From the NCBI GenBank assembly GCA_023265355.1, contig JAHFTZ010000058.1, forward strand, positions 1-9,449: DNA of 9,449 nucleotides, given 5' to 3'. The stretch's first letter is position 1. Each line of letters starts with the position of its first letter. Under the pieces are notes generated by a model. It was not told the origin of the DNA, searched no databases, and saw only the letters and a list, made by a program, of their open reading frames with translations. Positions 1 to 6,579 of this stretch are shown piece by piece. A program made the position numbers and the translations under genes. Source of the stretch: Terriglobus sp. GTDB lineage: Bacteria > Acidobacteriota > Terriglobia > Terriglobales > Acidobacteriaceae.

Positions 1-67
1 CCACGACTATGATCGGGTGGCCGCGACCCTGCTGGACCTTCCAGCGCGACAGGTCCTGTACTCATGA
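1..67 (+). CDS. 3' end of an unidentified gene (partial)
   Basis: Reading from base 2, an open frame runs into the window and stops at the TGA at 65-67. It leaves the 21-residue C-terminal tail HDYDRVAATLLDLPARQVLYS. The stop overlaps the ATG of the next gene (ATGA at 64-67), the usual sign of translational coupling in a bacterial operon. Its third-position G+C bias matches the genes downstream. The tail is too short to assign a family and I do not recognise it. The call rests on the frame and the four-base overlap. The alternative is a chance open frame of 21 codons in front of a promoter. Confidence 0.55.
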   Translation, partial: HDYDRVAATLLDLPARQVLYS

Positions 68-630
68 CGCCTACCCTGACCGGCACACACATCCGCCTGG
101 AGCCGCTTATGCCTGCGCACCTCCCCGCCCTCGAAAAAGTAGCCTTCGATCCGAGCATCTGGCGCTACATGAAGTACAAGGTGACGAATCCCGCCGAACT
201 GAAGGCCTGGGCCGACCTCTTCTTCGACAAACCCGGCACCCTCTTCTGGGCGAACGTCCTGCAATCCACCGGAGACCCCATCGGCGCGACCCAGTTCATC
301 GACCTCGATCTCGAACACCGCAGCGTCGAAATCGGCAATACCTGGATGGCCGCGCCCTTCCGCGGAACCAAGGTCAACCCCGAAGCAAAGCTTCTTCAGT
401 TGACTTATGCCTTTGAAACCCTCAACTTGCACCGTGTCGCCCTGAAGACGCACCACCTCAACCTGCACTCCCAGGCAGCCATCCGCAAGCTGGGGGCGCA
501 GTACGAAGGCACTTTCCGCAATCACTGGATCATGCCCGACGGCAGCACACGCCACACCGTCTGGTTTTCCATCACCCCGGACGAGTGGCCCAGCGTCAAA
601 GCAGGTCTGGAACGACGTCTGGCCCGCTGA
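64..630 (+). CDS. GNAT family N-acetyltransferase (RimJ/RimL-like, Acetyltransf_3)
   Basis: This 188-residue protein has the layout of the RimJ/RimL-like branch of GNAT acetyltransferases, which move an acetyl group from acetyl-CoA to an amine. The N-terminal strand with HIRLEPL (9-15) is typical. The central block around G91-NTWM-AAPFRGT (91-102) sits where the acetyl-CoA pyrophosphate loop lies; NPEAKLLQLTYAFE follows (105-118). The segment LHRVALKTHHLNLHSQAAI (122-140) with RKLGAQYEG after it is the family's strand 5/helix region. The pattern of a conserved Asn followed by an I-x-K/R-L-G stretch is characteristic. No signal peptide or membrane segment is visible, so it is probably cytoplasmic. 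The substrate cannot be read from the sequence; members acetylate ribosomal proteins, amino acids or small molecules. The ATG at 64 overlaps the stop of the upstream gene, which supports this start. The peptidase gene follows 17 bases after the stop. Confidence 0.88.
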   Translation: MTPTLTGTHIRLEPLMPAHLPALEKVAFDPSIWRYMKYKVTNPAELKAWADLFFDKPGTLFWANVLQSTGDPIGATQFIDLDLEHRSVEIGNTWMAAPFRGTKVNPEAKLLQLTYAFETLNLHRVALKTHHLNLHSQAAIRKLGAQYEGTFRNHWIMPDGSTRHTVWFSITPDEWPSVKAGLERRLAR

Positions 631-647
631 ATCGCTACAATAAACAG

Positions 648-1976
648 ATGCCCATCTCCGTACCCGTCGCCGAAAATGCGACCCTGGCTGAAGTAGCCAC
701 ACCTGCAAGAAACATCCGTACCACCACCCTTCCCAACGGTCTCCTCATCCTCACGGAGTCCATGCACCACATGCGCTCCGTCTCCATGGGCTGCTGGGTC
801 CGCACCGGATCGCGCGACGAACCCAAAGAACTCAACGGCATCTCGCACTTCGTCGAACACATGGTCTTCAAAGGCACCACCACTCGGTCGCAGCAGCAGC
901 TCTCGCGCGAAGTCGACGCCATCGGCGGCAACCTAGACGCCTTCACCGGCAAGGAGACCGTCTGCTTCAACATCAAGGTGCTCGACACCAACCTCGACAC
1001 CGCGCTTGAGCTTCTCAGCGACCTCGTCCTCAACCCGACCTTCAACACCGAAGACCTCGCCCGTGAGCAGTCCGTCATCCTCGAAGAGATCAAGATGGAC
1101 GAGGACAATCCCGACTATCTGGTGCATGAGATCTACACGCAGAACCTTTGGCCTACGGACTCCCTCGGTCGCCCTATCCTCGGCACAGTAGAAACCGTCT
1201 CCAGCTTCAACCGTGACATCGTAGCCGCCTTCCATCGCGAACGCTTCTCGCCCCGCAACATGGTCTTCTCCGCCGCCGGGAACCTTTCGCACGAAGACCT
1301 GCTCGCCAAGATCGAAGCCCGCTTCGGTGGCCTGGAAGATATCGCAGCAAAGGACCTTCTCCACCGCCACGCTCCTCCGATGACGCCGCACATTACCCTG
1401 CATGACAAGAAGTCGCTCGAACAGGTGCAGCTCGTCCTCGGAGTTCCTGCCCCACCCGTCAACTCTCCCGACCGCTACGCCCTGTATCTTCTCAACACGA
1501 TTCTGGGAGGCGGCATGAGCTCGCGCCTCTTCCAGTCCGTCCGTGAAGAGGCTGGCCTGGCCTACTCCATCTACTCGGAGATGAACCCCTTCCGCGACAC
1601 AGGTTCTCTCGCCGTCTACGCCGGAACCTCCATCGAAAAGACGCCCGAGATGCTGCGCCGCATCCTCGCCGAGTTCACAAAACTAAAGAAAGAACCCATC
1701 CCCGACGACGAACTTCTCCGCTCCCAGACACAGCTCAAGGGCAACATCGTCCTCGGCCTGGAGAGTTCCAACGCCCGCATGTCCAACCTGGCACGTCAGC
1801 AGATGAACTTCGGTCGCTTCGCCTCCGTGGATGAAGTAGTGGAGCAGATCGACGCCGTCACCCCCGCCGACATGCAGCGCATCGCCAACGAACTTCTCCA
1901 CCGGGACAAGCTCTCCCTCACCCTGCTCGGCAACCTGGGCAAGCTGAAGATCACCCGCGAAGACCTCGCGTTCTAG
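648..1976 (+). CDS. M16 family zinc metallopeptidase (pitrilysin/processing-peptidase type)
   Basis: This is a 442-residue M16 peptidase of the short, two-domain type related to mitochondrial processing peptidase and Bacillus YmxG. The inverted zinc motif HFVEH is at 67-71 (H67 and H71 bind zinc, E70 is the base). The distal zinc-binding glutamate is E146 or E147 in ILEEIKM. The C-terminal domain carries the substrate-binding Arg/Tyr region MSSRLFQSVREEAGLAYS (290-307), with R299 and Y306. All catalytic residues are therefore present, so this copy looks active rather than a degenerate partner subunit. No signal peptide is visible; it probably works in the cytoplasm on unfolded peptides. I chose the ATG at 648, 17 bases after the GNAT stop, because the protein then begins just ahead of the family core (TTLPNGLLILTE). 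A GTG at 585 in the same frame would overlap the previous gene by 45 bases. No strong Shine-Dalgarno precedes 648, which fits translation coupled to the gene before it. Confidence 0.93.
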   Translation: MPISVPVAENATLAEVATPARNIRTTTLPNGLLILTESMHHMRSVSMGCWVRTGSRDEPKELNGISHFVEHMVFKGTTTRSQQQLSREVDAIGGNLDAFTGKETVCFNIKVLDTNLDTALELLSDLVLNPTFNTEDLAREQSVILEEIKMDEDNPDYLVHEIYTQNLWPTDSLGRPILGTVETVSSFNRDIVAAFHRERFSPRNMVFSAAGNLSHEDLLAKIEARFGGLEDIAAKDLLHRHAPPMTPHITLHDKKSLEQVQLVLGVPAPPVNSPDRYALYLLNTILGGGMSSRLFQSVREEAGLAYSIYSEMNPFRDTGSLAVYAGTSIEKTPEMLRRILAEFTKLKKEPIPDDELLRSQTQLKGNIVLGLESSNARMSNLARQQMNFGRFASVDEVVEQIDAVTPADMQRIANELLHRDKLSLTLLGNLGKLKITREDLAF

Positions 1977-2007
1977 CCGCGAAGAGCAATTTTCTCCAAG
2001 ACACATT

Positions 2008-2021
2008 CTCCCTTCGGGGAG
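2008..2021 (+). other. C(UUCG)G hairpin between peptidase and AraC genes
   Basis: CTCCC (2008-2012), TTCG (2013-2016) and GGGAG (2017-2021) form a five-pair stem closed by the very stable cUUCGg tetraloop. It lies 31 bases after the M16 stop and before the AraC ribosome binding site. No T-run follows, so it is not a standard intrinsic terminator. It may protect or punctuate the mRNA. The same GGGAG sequence recurs at 2033-2037 inside the Shine-Dalgarno of the next gene, so the CTCCC arm could in principle pair with either. Confidence 0.45.
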
Positions 2022-2045
2022 CACTCTAGAGAGGGAGGATGGGTC

Positions 2046-2897
2046 ATGGCGCGCAGCATCGAAGCTCCACCAAAACGCGCTCTCTGCCCTGCACGGGCCG
2101 CAGGTGAAACCTCCGTCCTCCTGCGCTGGTCGGAACTGGACGGTGCGGAGCTCCTACACGGCGACTTCCACAACCATGCCTTCCTTCCTCACTGGCACGA
2201 CGCCTACATGCTCTCCATCTCCGCCCACGGACATCAGCGCCTTCGGCTGGGCGGCACCGAGCACATCGTCTCGCCCGGCGTCCTCACCTCGCTCCATCCT
2301 GGCGAACTGCACGACGGAGAAGCCGCGGATCCCGCAACCGGCTGGCACTTTCGCGCGCTATACCTCTCGGAAAACTTGGTGCGCTCCTCGCTCAGCGAAG
2401 ACGACGCACCCGCGTTCGAGGTATCTCCGGTCGATAGTAGCCCACTAGGCAATACCTTCCTCCGCCTGCACACTGCACTGCAGCACGCAGCCACGCGGCT
2501 CGAACGGGACTCCCTTCTCACCCACTATCTTCCGCAGTTCTTTCAGCGCGATTATTCCTTCACCAATCGAAGCGTTAGCCGCTCAGATACCTCAGGCGTC
2601 GAACGTGTGCGGGACTTCCTTCACGCCGCATGGCACAACCCCGTCCCTCTCGAAGATCTCGCACAGATCGCGGGAATCAGCCGCTTCCATCTGCTTCGTA
2701 CCTTCCGCAGACAATACGGCTTGCCGCCGCACGCCTACCAGATGCAACTCCGCGTCCGTCACGCAAAGGAGATGCTCTTCGCAGGCATGCCTCTGCGCGA
2801 AGTCGCGCTGGACGCAGGCTTCTACGATCAGGCGCATCTCACCAACACGCTGCGACGCTACACCGGCGCCACCCCCGGCCGCCTGCTTCTCTCCTGA
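2046..2897 (+). CDS. AraC family transcriptional regulator
   Basis: This 283-residue regulator has the standard two-part AraC layout. The N-terminal half is a cupin-like sensing domain: FHNHAFLPHWHDAYML (41-56), then LGGTEHIVSPGVLTSLHPGELHD (68-90) and GWHFRALYLSE (99-109), the AraC_binding pattern. The C-terminal 95 residues hold two helix-turn-helix units. HTH1 is around 201-222 (LEDLAQIAGISRFHLLRTFR) and HTH2 around 250-271 (REVALDAGFYDQAHLTNTLR), ending in the family signature RYTGATPGR. The protein would bind DNA in the cytoplasm and respond to a small ligand in the cupin pocket; the ligand cannot be deduced. A strong GGGAGGA sits at 2033-2039, six bases before the ATG at 2046, and fixes the start. 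Another ATG at 2039 is in a different frame. The coxA gene starts 83 bases downstream on the same strand and is a possible target or operon partner, but that is inference. Confidence 0.93.
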   Translation: MARSIEAPPKRALCPARAAGETSVLLRWSELDGAELLHGDFHNHAFLPHWHDAYMLSISAHGHQRLRLGGTEHIVSPGVLTSLHPGELHDGEAADPATGWHFRALYLSENLVRSSLSEDDAPAFEVSPVDSSPLGNTFLRLHTALQHAATRLERDSLLTHYLPQFFQRDYSFTNRSVSRSDTSGVERVRDFLHAAWHNPVPLEDLAQIAGISRFHLLRTFRRQYGLPPHAYQMQLRVRHAKEMLFAGMPLREVALDAGFYDQAHLTNTLRRYTGATPGRLLLS

Positions 2898-2966
2898 CCG
2901 CAATAACCTCCAAGACCCCGCGCATGGAAGGTCCTACGCTGCAACTACGGCTTGCATTCTGAAGCC

Positions 2967-2974
2967 AAAAGGAG
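2967..2974 (+). promoter_or_regulatory. Shine-Dalgarno AAAAGGAG for coxA
   Basis: AAAAGGAG ends six bases before the GTG at 2981. This consensus site decides that the oxidase gene begins at GTG. No in-frame ATG near the expected N-terminus has a comparable site. Confidence 0.8.
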
Positions 2975-2980
2975 CACTCC

Positions 2981-4630
2981 GTGGGCGAAACCATTCTCCG
3001 TCTTCCACCCAAAGAAACCGCGCGTCTTCCGCGGAAGAGCTACCTCACAGAGAAGGGCTTCCTCGGCTGGATCCTCACGAAGGATCACAAGCGCATCGCG
3101 ATCCTGTATCTCATCTCGCTGAGTTTCTTCTTTCTCCTAGGAGGCATCTTCGCGGGCCTGATCCGCATGGAACTGCTCACGCCAACTGGAGACCTGGTCT
3201 CCTCCGACACCTACAACAAGCTCTTCTCCATGCACGGCATCATCATGGTCTTTCTCTTCCTTGTGCCGTCAGTCCCTGCGACGCTGGGCAACTTCCTCGT
3301 CCCGTTGATGATCGGCGCGCGCGACCTTGCCTTTCCGCGCCTCAATCTCCTGAGCTGGTATCTCTACCTCATCGGCGGCCTGCTTACCCTCATCGCCATG
3401 GCCACCGGAGGTGTCGATACAGGCTGGACCTTCCTCACTCCGCTTTCAACGCACTATCTCAACACCAACGTGGTGACGACGGCATCGGGCATCTTCATCG
3501 CAGGATTCTCCTCCATCCTCACAGGCATCAACTTTATCGCCACCATCCACCGCATGCGCGCACCAGGCATGACTTGGTTTCGCCTGCCGCTCTTCATCTG
3601 GGCAAACTACGCAGCGTCAATCATTATGGTGCTTGGAACTCCTGTACTGGCCGTCTCGCTCGCCCTGGTTGCTCTGGAAAGGCTATTTGGCATCGGCGTC
3701 TTCGACTCCACAAAGGGCGGCGATCCGCTGCTCTTCGAACATCTCTTCTGGTTCTACTCCCACCCTGCCGTCTACGTGATGATTCTCCCCGGCATGGGCA
3801 TCATCTCGGAGGTCATCAGCACTTTCAGCCGCAAACGCATATTCGGCTACACCGCCGTTGCCTTTTCCTCGGTAGCCATTGCGCTCTTCGGCTTCTTCGT
3901 CTGGGCGCACCACATGTTCATCATGGACGTCTCCAACTACTCCGCCCTCATCTTCAGTCTGCTCACCATGGTGGTAGCAGTACCTTCGGCCATCAAGATC
4001 TTCAACTGGCTCTTCACTCTTCAAAAGGGGTCCATCACCTTTGAGACGCCGATGCTCTACGCCTTCGGCTTCATGGGCCTCTTCACCATCGGCGGTCTCA
4101 CCGGCGTCTTTCTCGGCTCCATGGGCATGGATATCCAACTCACAGAAACCTACTTCCTCGTGGCGCACTTCCACTTCGTCATGGTCGGCGGCATGCTGAT
4201 GGCCTTCCTCGCGGGCCTGCACTTCTGGTGGCCCAAGATGACCGGGCGTATGTATCCGGAGACCATCTCGCGCTTCGCCGCGGTCACGACCTTCATCGGC
4301 TTTGTCCTGACGTTTCTGCCGCAGTTCGCGCTTGGCTTCCTCGGCATGCCACGCCGCTATCACTCCTACCCACCCGAATTTCAGGTGCTCAATGTGATCT
4401 CAACAGCAGGCGCATCGATTCTGGGCGTGGGTTACATGATGCCGGTCTTCTACTTCCTGTGGTCTTTGAAGTACGGAGCCATCGCAGGAGCCAACCCCTG
4501 GCAGGCAACGGGTCTCGAATGGCAGGTGCAGTCTCCTCCAATGGAAGAAAACTTTTTAGAAGTCCCCGTGGTGCATCAGGAAGCGTACGACTACGAGTGG
4601 CTGGAGGCGAAGGCAACACAGGTCGCTTAA
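2981..4630 (+). CDS. coxA/ctaD: Cytochrome c oxidase subunit I, A2-type haem-copper oxidase
   Basis: This 549-residue membrane protein is the catalytic subunit of a haem-copper oxygen reductase, which reduces O2 to water and pumps protons. About twelve membrane segments fall between residues 38 and 500. H85 (FSMHG) and H398 ligate the low-spin haem and H396 (VAHFHF) the active-site haem. H261, H310 and H311 (HPAVY, AHHMF) bind CuB, and Y265 is the cross-linked tyrosine. D-channel residues N104, D115 and N122 and K-channel K339 (AIKIFNW) are present. The helix VI glutamate of A1 oxidases (GHPEVY) is replaced by YSHPAVY (259-265), the defining mark of A2 oxidases such as the caa3 enzymes of Thermus and Rhodothermus. 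At the Mg site the common HD pair reads T388-E389. The start is a GTG supported by a strong AAGGAG. No subunit II, III or assembly gene is adjacent: AraC lies upstream and a convergent gene downstream. Electrons presumably come from a subunit II encoded elsewhere. Confidence 0.95.
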   Translation: MGETILRLPPKETARLPRKSYLTEKGFLGWILTKDHKRIAILYLISLSFFFLLGGIFAGLIRMELLTPTGDLVSSDTYNKLFSMHGIIMVFLFLVPSVPATLGNFLVPLMIGARDLAFPRLNLLSWYLYLIGGLLTLIAMATGGVDTGWTFLTPLSTHYLNTNVVTTASGIFIAGFSSILTGINFIATIHRMRAPGMTWFRLPLFIWANYAASIIMVLGTPVLAVSLALVALERLFGIGVFDSTKGGDPLLFEHLFWFYSHPAVYVMILPGMGIISEVISTFSRKRIFGYTAVAFSSVAIALFGFFVWAHHMFIMDVSNYSALIFSLLTMVVAVPSAIKIFNWLFTLQKGSITFETPMLYAFGFMGLFTIGGLTGVFLGSMGMDIQLTETYFLVAHFHFVMVGGMLMAFLAGLHFWWPKMTGRMYPETISRFAAVTTFIGFVLTFLPQFALGFLGMPRRYHSYPPEFQVLNVISTAGASILGVGYMMPVFYFLWSLKYGAIAGANPWQATGLEWQVQSPPMEENFLEVPVVHQEAYDYEWLEAKATQVA

Positions 4631-4644
4631 TGAATTAAAGCGAG

Positions 4645-4673
4645 GCGCGCAGGACCTGGAGGCTCAGGCGCGC
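4645..4673. terminator. Possible GC-rich hairpin in the convergent gap
   Basis: Between the converging coxA and PLP genes, GCGCG (4645-4649) can pair with CGCGC (4669-4673). Inside that, CCTG (4655-4658) can pair with CAGG (4665-4668), with a bulge on the 5' side. The right arm reaches into the last codons of the minus-strand gene. It has no T-run on either side, so it would at best assist termination. AGGCGCGCA also occurs as a direct repeat (4643-4651 and 4666-4674). Weak call. Confidence 0.25.
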
Positions 4674-6289
4674 ACCGCTTCCCAGGTAGCTTCGCCGTAC
4701 TCGCCCATCGTCAGCGCGCCGGACATGCTGCCGCCCTGCACGACGCCCTTGAAGCGGCAGGCCAGCGGATAACCCACTACCGGAAGCACGCTCGTCATTT
4801 CGATCCGGTCGGCATGCACGCTGCCGTGGAAGGTAGCGTTGTACAGCTCGCCATGATGGTCCCCGGTCAACACATTGCCATCCTGCTTCAGCGCGAAGTG
4901 CTGCTCGCCTGTACCGCGCAGATAGTGGATCGTCACAACCCAGTTTCCCGCTACGGAGGCAGGTGTCCCCGTTGGCACAACGGGATCCGCATAGTGCGGA
5001 GGATGACTCAGCGCGGCGTAGATGGCATCTGCCACGATTTTTACCTCAGCTGGAGTCATGATGTACCCATAGATCGTCACGGAACTCATCATCGTTCCCG
5101 GACGAACGCCCGTCCCGCCCATCACAATCCGCGTTGGCGCTTCGTCGAGTAACTTCGCGAGCTCGGTCCCGGTAATGCCGACAACGTTCGCGTCCCACGT
5201 AATCCGTACGCCCGGGCTGCGATCGATCGAGCCCTCCGGAGCTGGCGGCGATACCGTTGCCTTCACTGACGGCAAACCCGTCATGCGGTCCGCGATCGAC
5301 TGCATCCAACCAAGCCACATCGCTTGCTCCGCCGCATGATCCCGCGTATGCCACGCCCTCACCGCAGCCAGCAGACCCATGGTCTCTTCCTTGCTACACT
5401 TCATCGCCCGGCCGTAGTTGTGATGCGGCGCGCCTTGAAAATATGCCGCCTGGCAGAGGCTCTTATTGCCAATCAACAACCCGGCGGACTGCGGCCCGCG
5501 CATGCACTTTCCACCCGAGTAGGCCACCAGGTCCGCACCGGCCACAAGATGAGGATTTGGATTGTTCGGTTCCGTAGCCGCAGCATCCACAAACACCGGG
5601 ACACCCTTTTCTTTACAGATCGCCGCGAGATTCTTCGTGCTCATCGGCGTGTCGTCGTAGCGAGGATTGGCCAGGATATAAAGCATCGCCGTGCGCTCGC
5701 TGATCTTCGCGCGCAGCTCTTCCGGAGTCGAAAACTCCACCATCTCCACACCGCACATGCGTACGCCGATGTCATACGGGTTGCGCGAGGTCTTCGGGAT
5801 CACGACCTGGTCTTTTTTCTTGATGTACGGGAGCGCCTGGCTCTTCTCCACGTCCGTTCCAGCGATACAGGCCACCGTTGCAAGACAGGTGGCCGCCGCC
5901 GTTCCGGTGGTCGCAATGCCCCACTCCGCTCCGCAGAGTTTGCCCAGCTCCTCACCCACCGCCAGCATCATCTCGTCCATGCGCACGTGATAAAGCGAGG
6001 CGTTATACATCGCCTGCTTCACTTCGGGCAGCGAGGTGGAACCGCTGATCGCCGTAATCGTTCCACGGCAGTTGATGAGCGGTCGAATCCCCATCCGCGT
6101 GAAAAGATTGTCGTGAAAATCCCCGTCCGTATGGGGTACCTGCTGCGGCGTCAGGATCTGGCCGGCCTTCGTCGGAGCAGCCTTCTTCGTCTCCGCCAGC
6201 ACCGCATCTGGCAGAACCGCGCCGACGGTTCCCGCAGCCGAAAGCATCCCGGCCTGTTTCAATACGTCCCGTCGCGACCAACGATTCAT
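4664..6289 (-). CDS. Tat-exported SelA-like PLP-dependent enzyme with C-terminal beta-rich domain
   Basis: This 541-residue protein starts with a twin-arginine signal, SRRDVLKQAG (5-14), then a hydrophobic stretch and a likely cleavage after AVLA (32). It therefore should be exported folded to the periplasm. Residues about 58-430 form a fold-type I PLP domain of the SelA/DgaE-like aminotransferase superfamily. The core shows G-T-A-A-A-T near 129-134 (phosphate-binding region), D235 in VFVDAAATE (contacts the pyridine nitrogen) and K261 in AYSGGKCMRGPQSAGLLIG, the expected Schiff-base lysine. Relatives include selenocysteine synthase and D-glucosaminate-6-phosphate ammonia-lyase, but neither function fits an exported protein, so the substrate is unknown. 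Residues about 443-541 add a beta-rich domain (GNWVVTIHYLRG to GEYGEATWEA) resembling small lipocalin-like tails I recall on other exported enzymes. GGGGAG at 6299-6304 (minus strand) lies nine bases before the ATG. The gene converges on coxA and lies 92 bases behind a small hydrophobic protein gene. Confidence 0.88.
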   Translation of the reverse strand: MNRWSRRDVLKQAGMLSAAGTVGAVLPDAVLAETKKAAPTKAGQILTPQQVPHTDGDFHDNLFTRMGIRPLINCRGTITAISGSTSLPEVKQAMYNASLYHVRMDEMMLAVGEELGKLCGAEWGIATTGTAAATCLATVACIAGTDVEKSQALPYIKKKDQVVIPKTSRNPYDIGVRMCGVEMVEFSTPEELRAKISERTAMLYILANPRYDDTPMSTKNLAAICKEKGVPVFVDAAATEPNNPNPHLVAGADLVAYSGGKCMRGPQSAGLLIGNKSLCQAAYFQGAPHHNYGRAMKCSKEETMGLLAAVRAWHTRDHAAEQAMWLGWMQSIADRMTGLPSVKATVSPPAPEGSIDRSPGVRITWDANVVGITGTELAKLLDEAPTRIVMGGTGVRPGTMMSSVTIYGYIMTPAEVKIVADAIYAALSHPPHYADPVVPTGTPASVAGNWVVTIHYLRGTGEQHFALKQDGNVLTGDHHGELYNATFHGSVHADRIEMTSVLPVVGYPLACRFKGVVQGGSMSGALTMGEYGEATWEAVRA

Positions 6290-6298
6290 CTGGGCACT

Positions 6299-6304
6299 CT
6301 CCCC
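6299..6304 (-). promoter_or_regulatory. Shine-Dalgarno GGGGAG for the PLP enzyme
   Basis: Read on the minus strand, AGGGGAGAG precedes the ATG at 6289 with GGGGAG nine bases upstream. It is strong and fixes the start so that the Tat motif lies at residues 5-14. Confidence 0.75.
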
Positions 6305-6326
6305 TGTAGAAATTCAACTTAATTAC

Positions 6327-6360
6327 AAACACAGTCCCGCATCCTTGCTGGACTGTGTTT
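6327..6360 (-). terminator. 11-bp perfect inverted repeat, terminator or attenuator
   Basis: AAACACAGTCC (6327-6337) and GGACTGTGTTT (6350-6360) are perfect reverse complements around a 12-base loop. On the minus strand the hairpin comes 22 bases after the stop of the small hydrophobic protein gene and is followed by GTAATTAAG, a weak T/A-rich tail. It could terminate that gene. Because it lies upstream of the PLP gene, it could also attenuate read-through into it. The stem is certain from the sequence; the role is inferred. Confidence 0.6.
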
Positions 6361-6375
6361 CAGTGTGACACTGAA
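6359..6375. promoter_or_regulatory. 17-bp perfect palindrome, operator candidate
   Basis: TTCAGTGTGACACTGAA is a perfect dyad: eight bases on each side of a central G at 6367. It shares its first two bases with the adjacent 11-bp inverted repeat. A perfect 17-bp dyad with a one-base centre fits a site for a dimeric repressor better than an RNA hairpin, since the loop would be too tight without opening inner pairs. It lies between the small-protein gene and the PLP gene. No cognate regulator can be named. Confidence 0.5.
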
Positions 6376-6381
6376 GACTTG

Positions 6382-6543
6382 CTAGATGCTTCCGCGTCCT
6401 CTACCGAAGAGCAGGTAAAGAATCACAATGAGCAGTAGGAGGCTGAGGCCGCCGCCGCCATAGTAGCCGACGCCAGGTCCCATGTAATAACCGCCGCCGC
6501 CGAAGAGAAGTACAAGGATCACAAGAAGAAGTATGAGTGGCAT
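6382..6543 (-). CDS. Small hydrophobic Gly/Tyr-rich membrane protein (DUF3309-like)
   Basis: This 53-residue protein has an N-terminal hydrophobic run (MPLILLLVILVLLF, 1-14), a glycine/tyrosine-rich centre (GGGGYYMGPGVGYYGGGG, 15-32), a second hydrophobic run (LSLLLLIVILYLLF, 33-46) and a short basic tail (GRGRGSI). The layout, two hydrophobic segments around a Gly/aromatic turn and an Arg-rich end, resembles the small DUF3309-type proteins found widely in soil bacteria. I recognise this by pattern only. It is probably an inner-membrane hairpin of unknown function. I chose the ATG at 6543. An upstream in-frame ATG at 6639 would add 32 residues rich in Cys and Arg and would run into the divergent DUF72 gene. 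No good Shine-Dalgarno is visible before 6543. The PLP enzyme gene follows on the same strand 92 bases later, across the two inverted repeats. Confidence 0.7.
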   Translation of the reverse strand: MPLILLLVILVLLFGGGGYYMGPGVGYYGGGGLSLLLLIVILYLLFGRGRGSI

Positions 6544-6579
6544 GCGCGAAAGTCTAGCATGCAGCACGCAGAACCAACA

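Noticed and set aside
585..647. In-frame GTG start at 585 that would extend the M16 peptidase by 21 residues.
   Set aside because: It overlaps the GNAT gene by 45 bases, has no ribosome binding site, and the added residues do not resemble the family N-terminus. The ATG at 648 is better placed.
2024..2031. CTCTAGAG palindrome before the AraC gene.
   Set aside because: Only eight bases long and adjacent to a purine-rich ribosome binding site; not distinguishable from chance.
2924..2962. A 12-residue leader-type frame (MEGPTLQLRLAF) ending 18 bases before coxA.
   Set aside because: No Shine-Dalgarno, no run of a regulatory amino acid, and no attenuator-like hairpin after it. Such short frames are expected by chance.
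2605..4044. A 479-codon plus-strand open frame across the end of AraC and most of coxA.
   Set aside because: It is a shadow frame: low-complexity His/Arg/Pro/Ser-rich translation, no family motif, and it overlaps two well-supported genes.
3683..4363. A 226-codon minus-strand open frame inside coxA.
   Set aside because: Glu/His/Asp-rich antisense shadow of the conserved oxidase sequence; no start signal or motif.
5324..6322. A 332-codon plus-strand open frame opposite the PLP enzyme gene.
   Set aside because: Arg/His-rich antisense translation with no recognisable domain. The minus strand encodes a clear PLP enzyme with start signals. High G+C makes such long antisense frames common.
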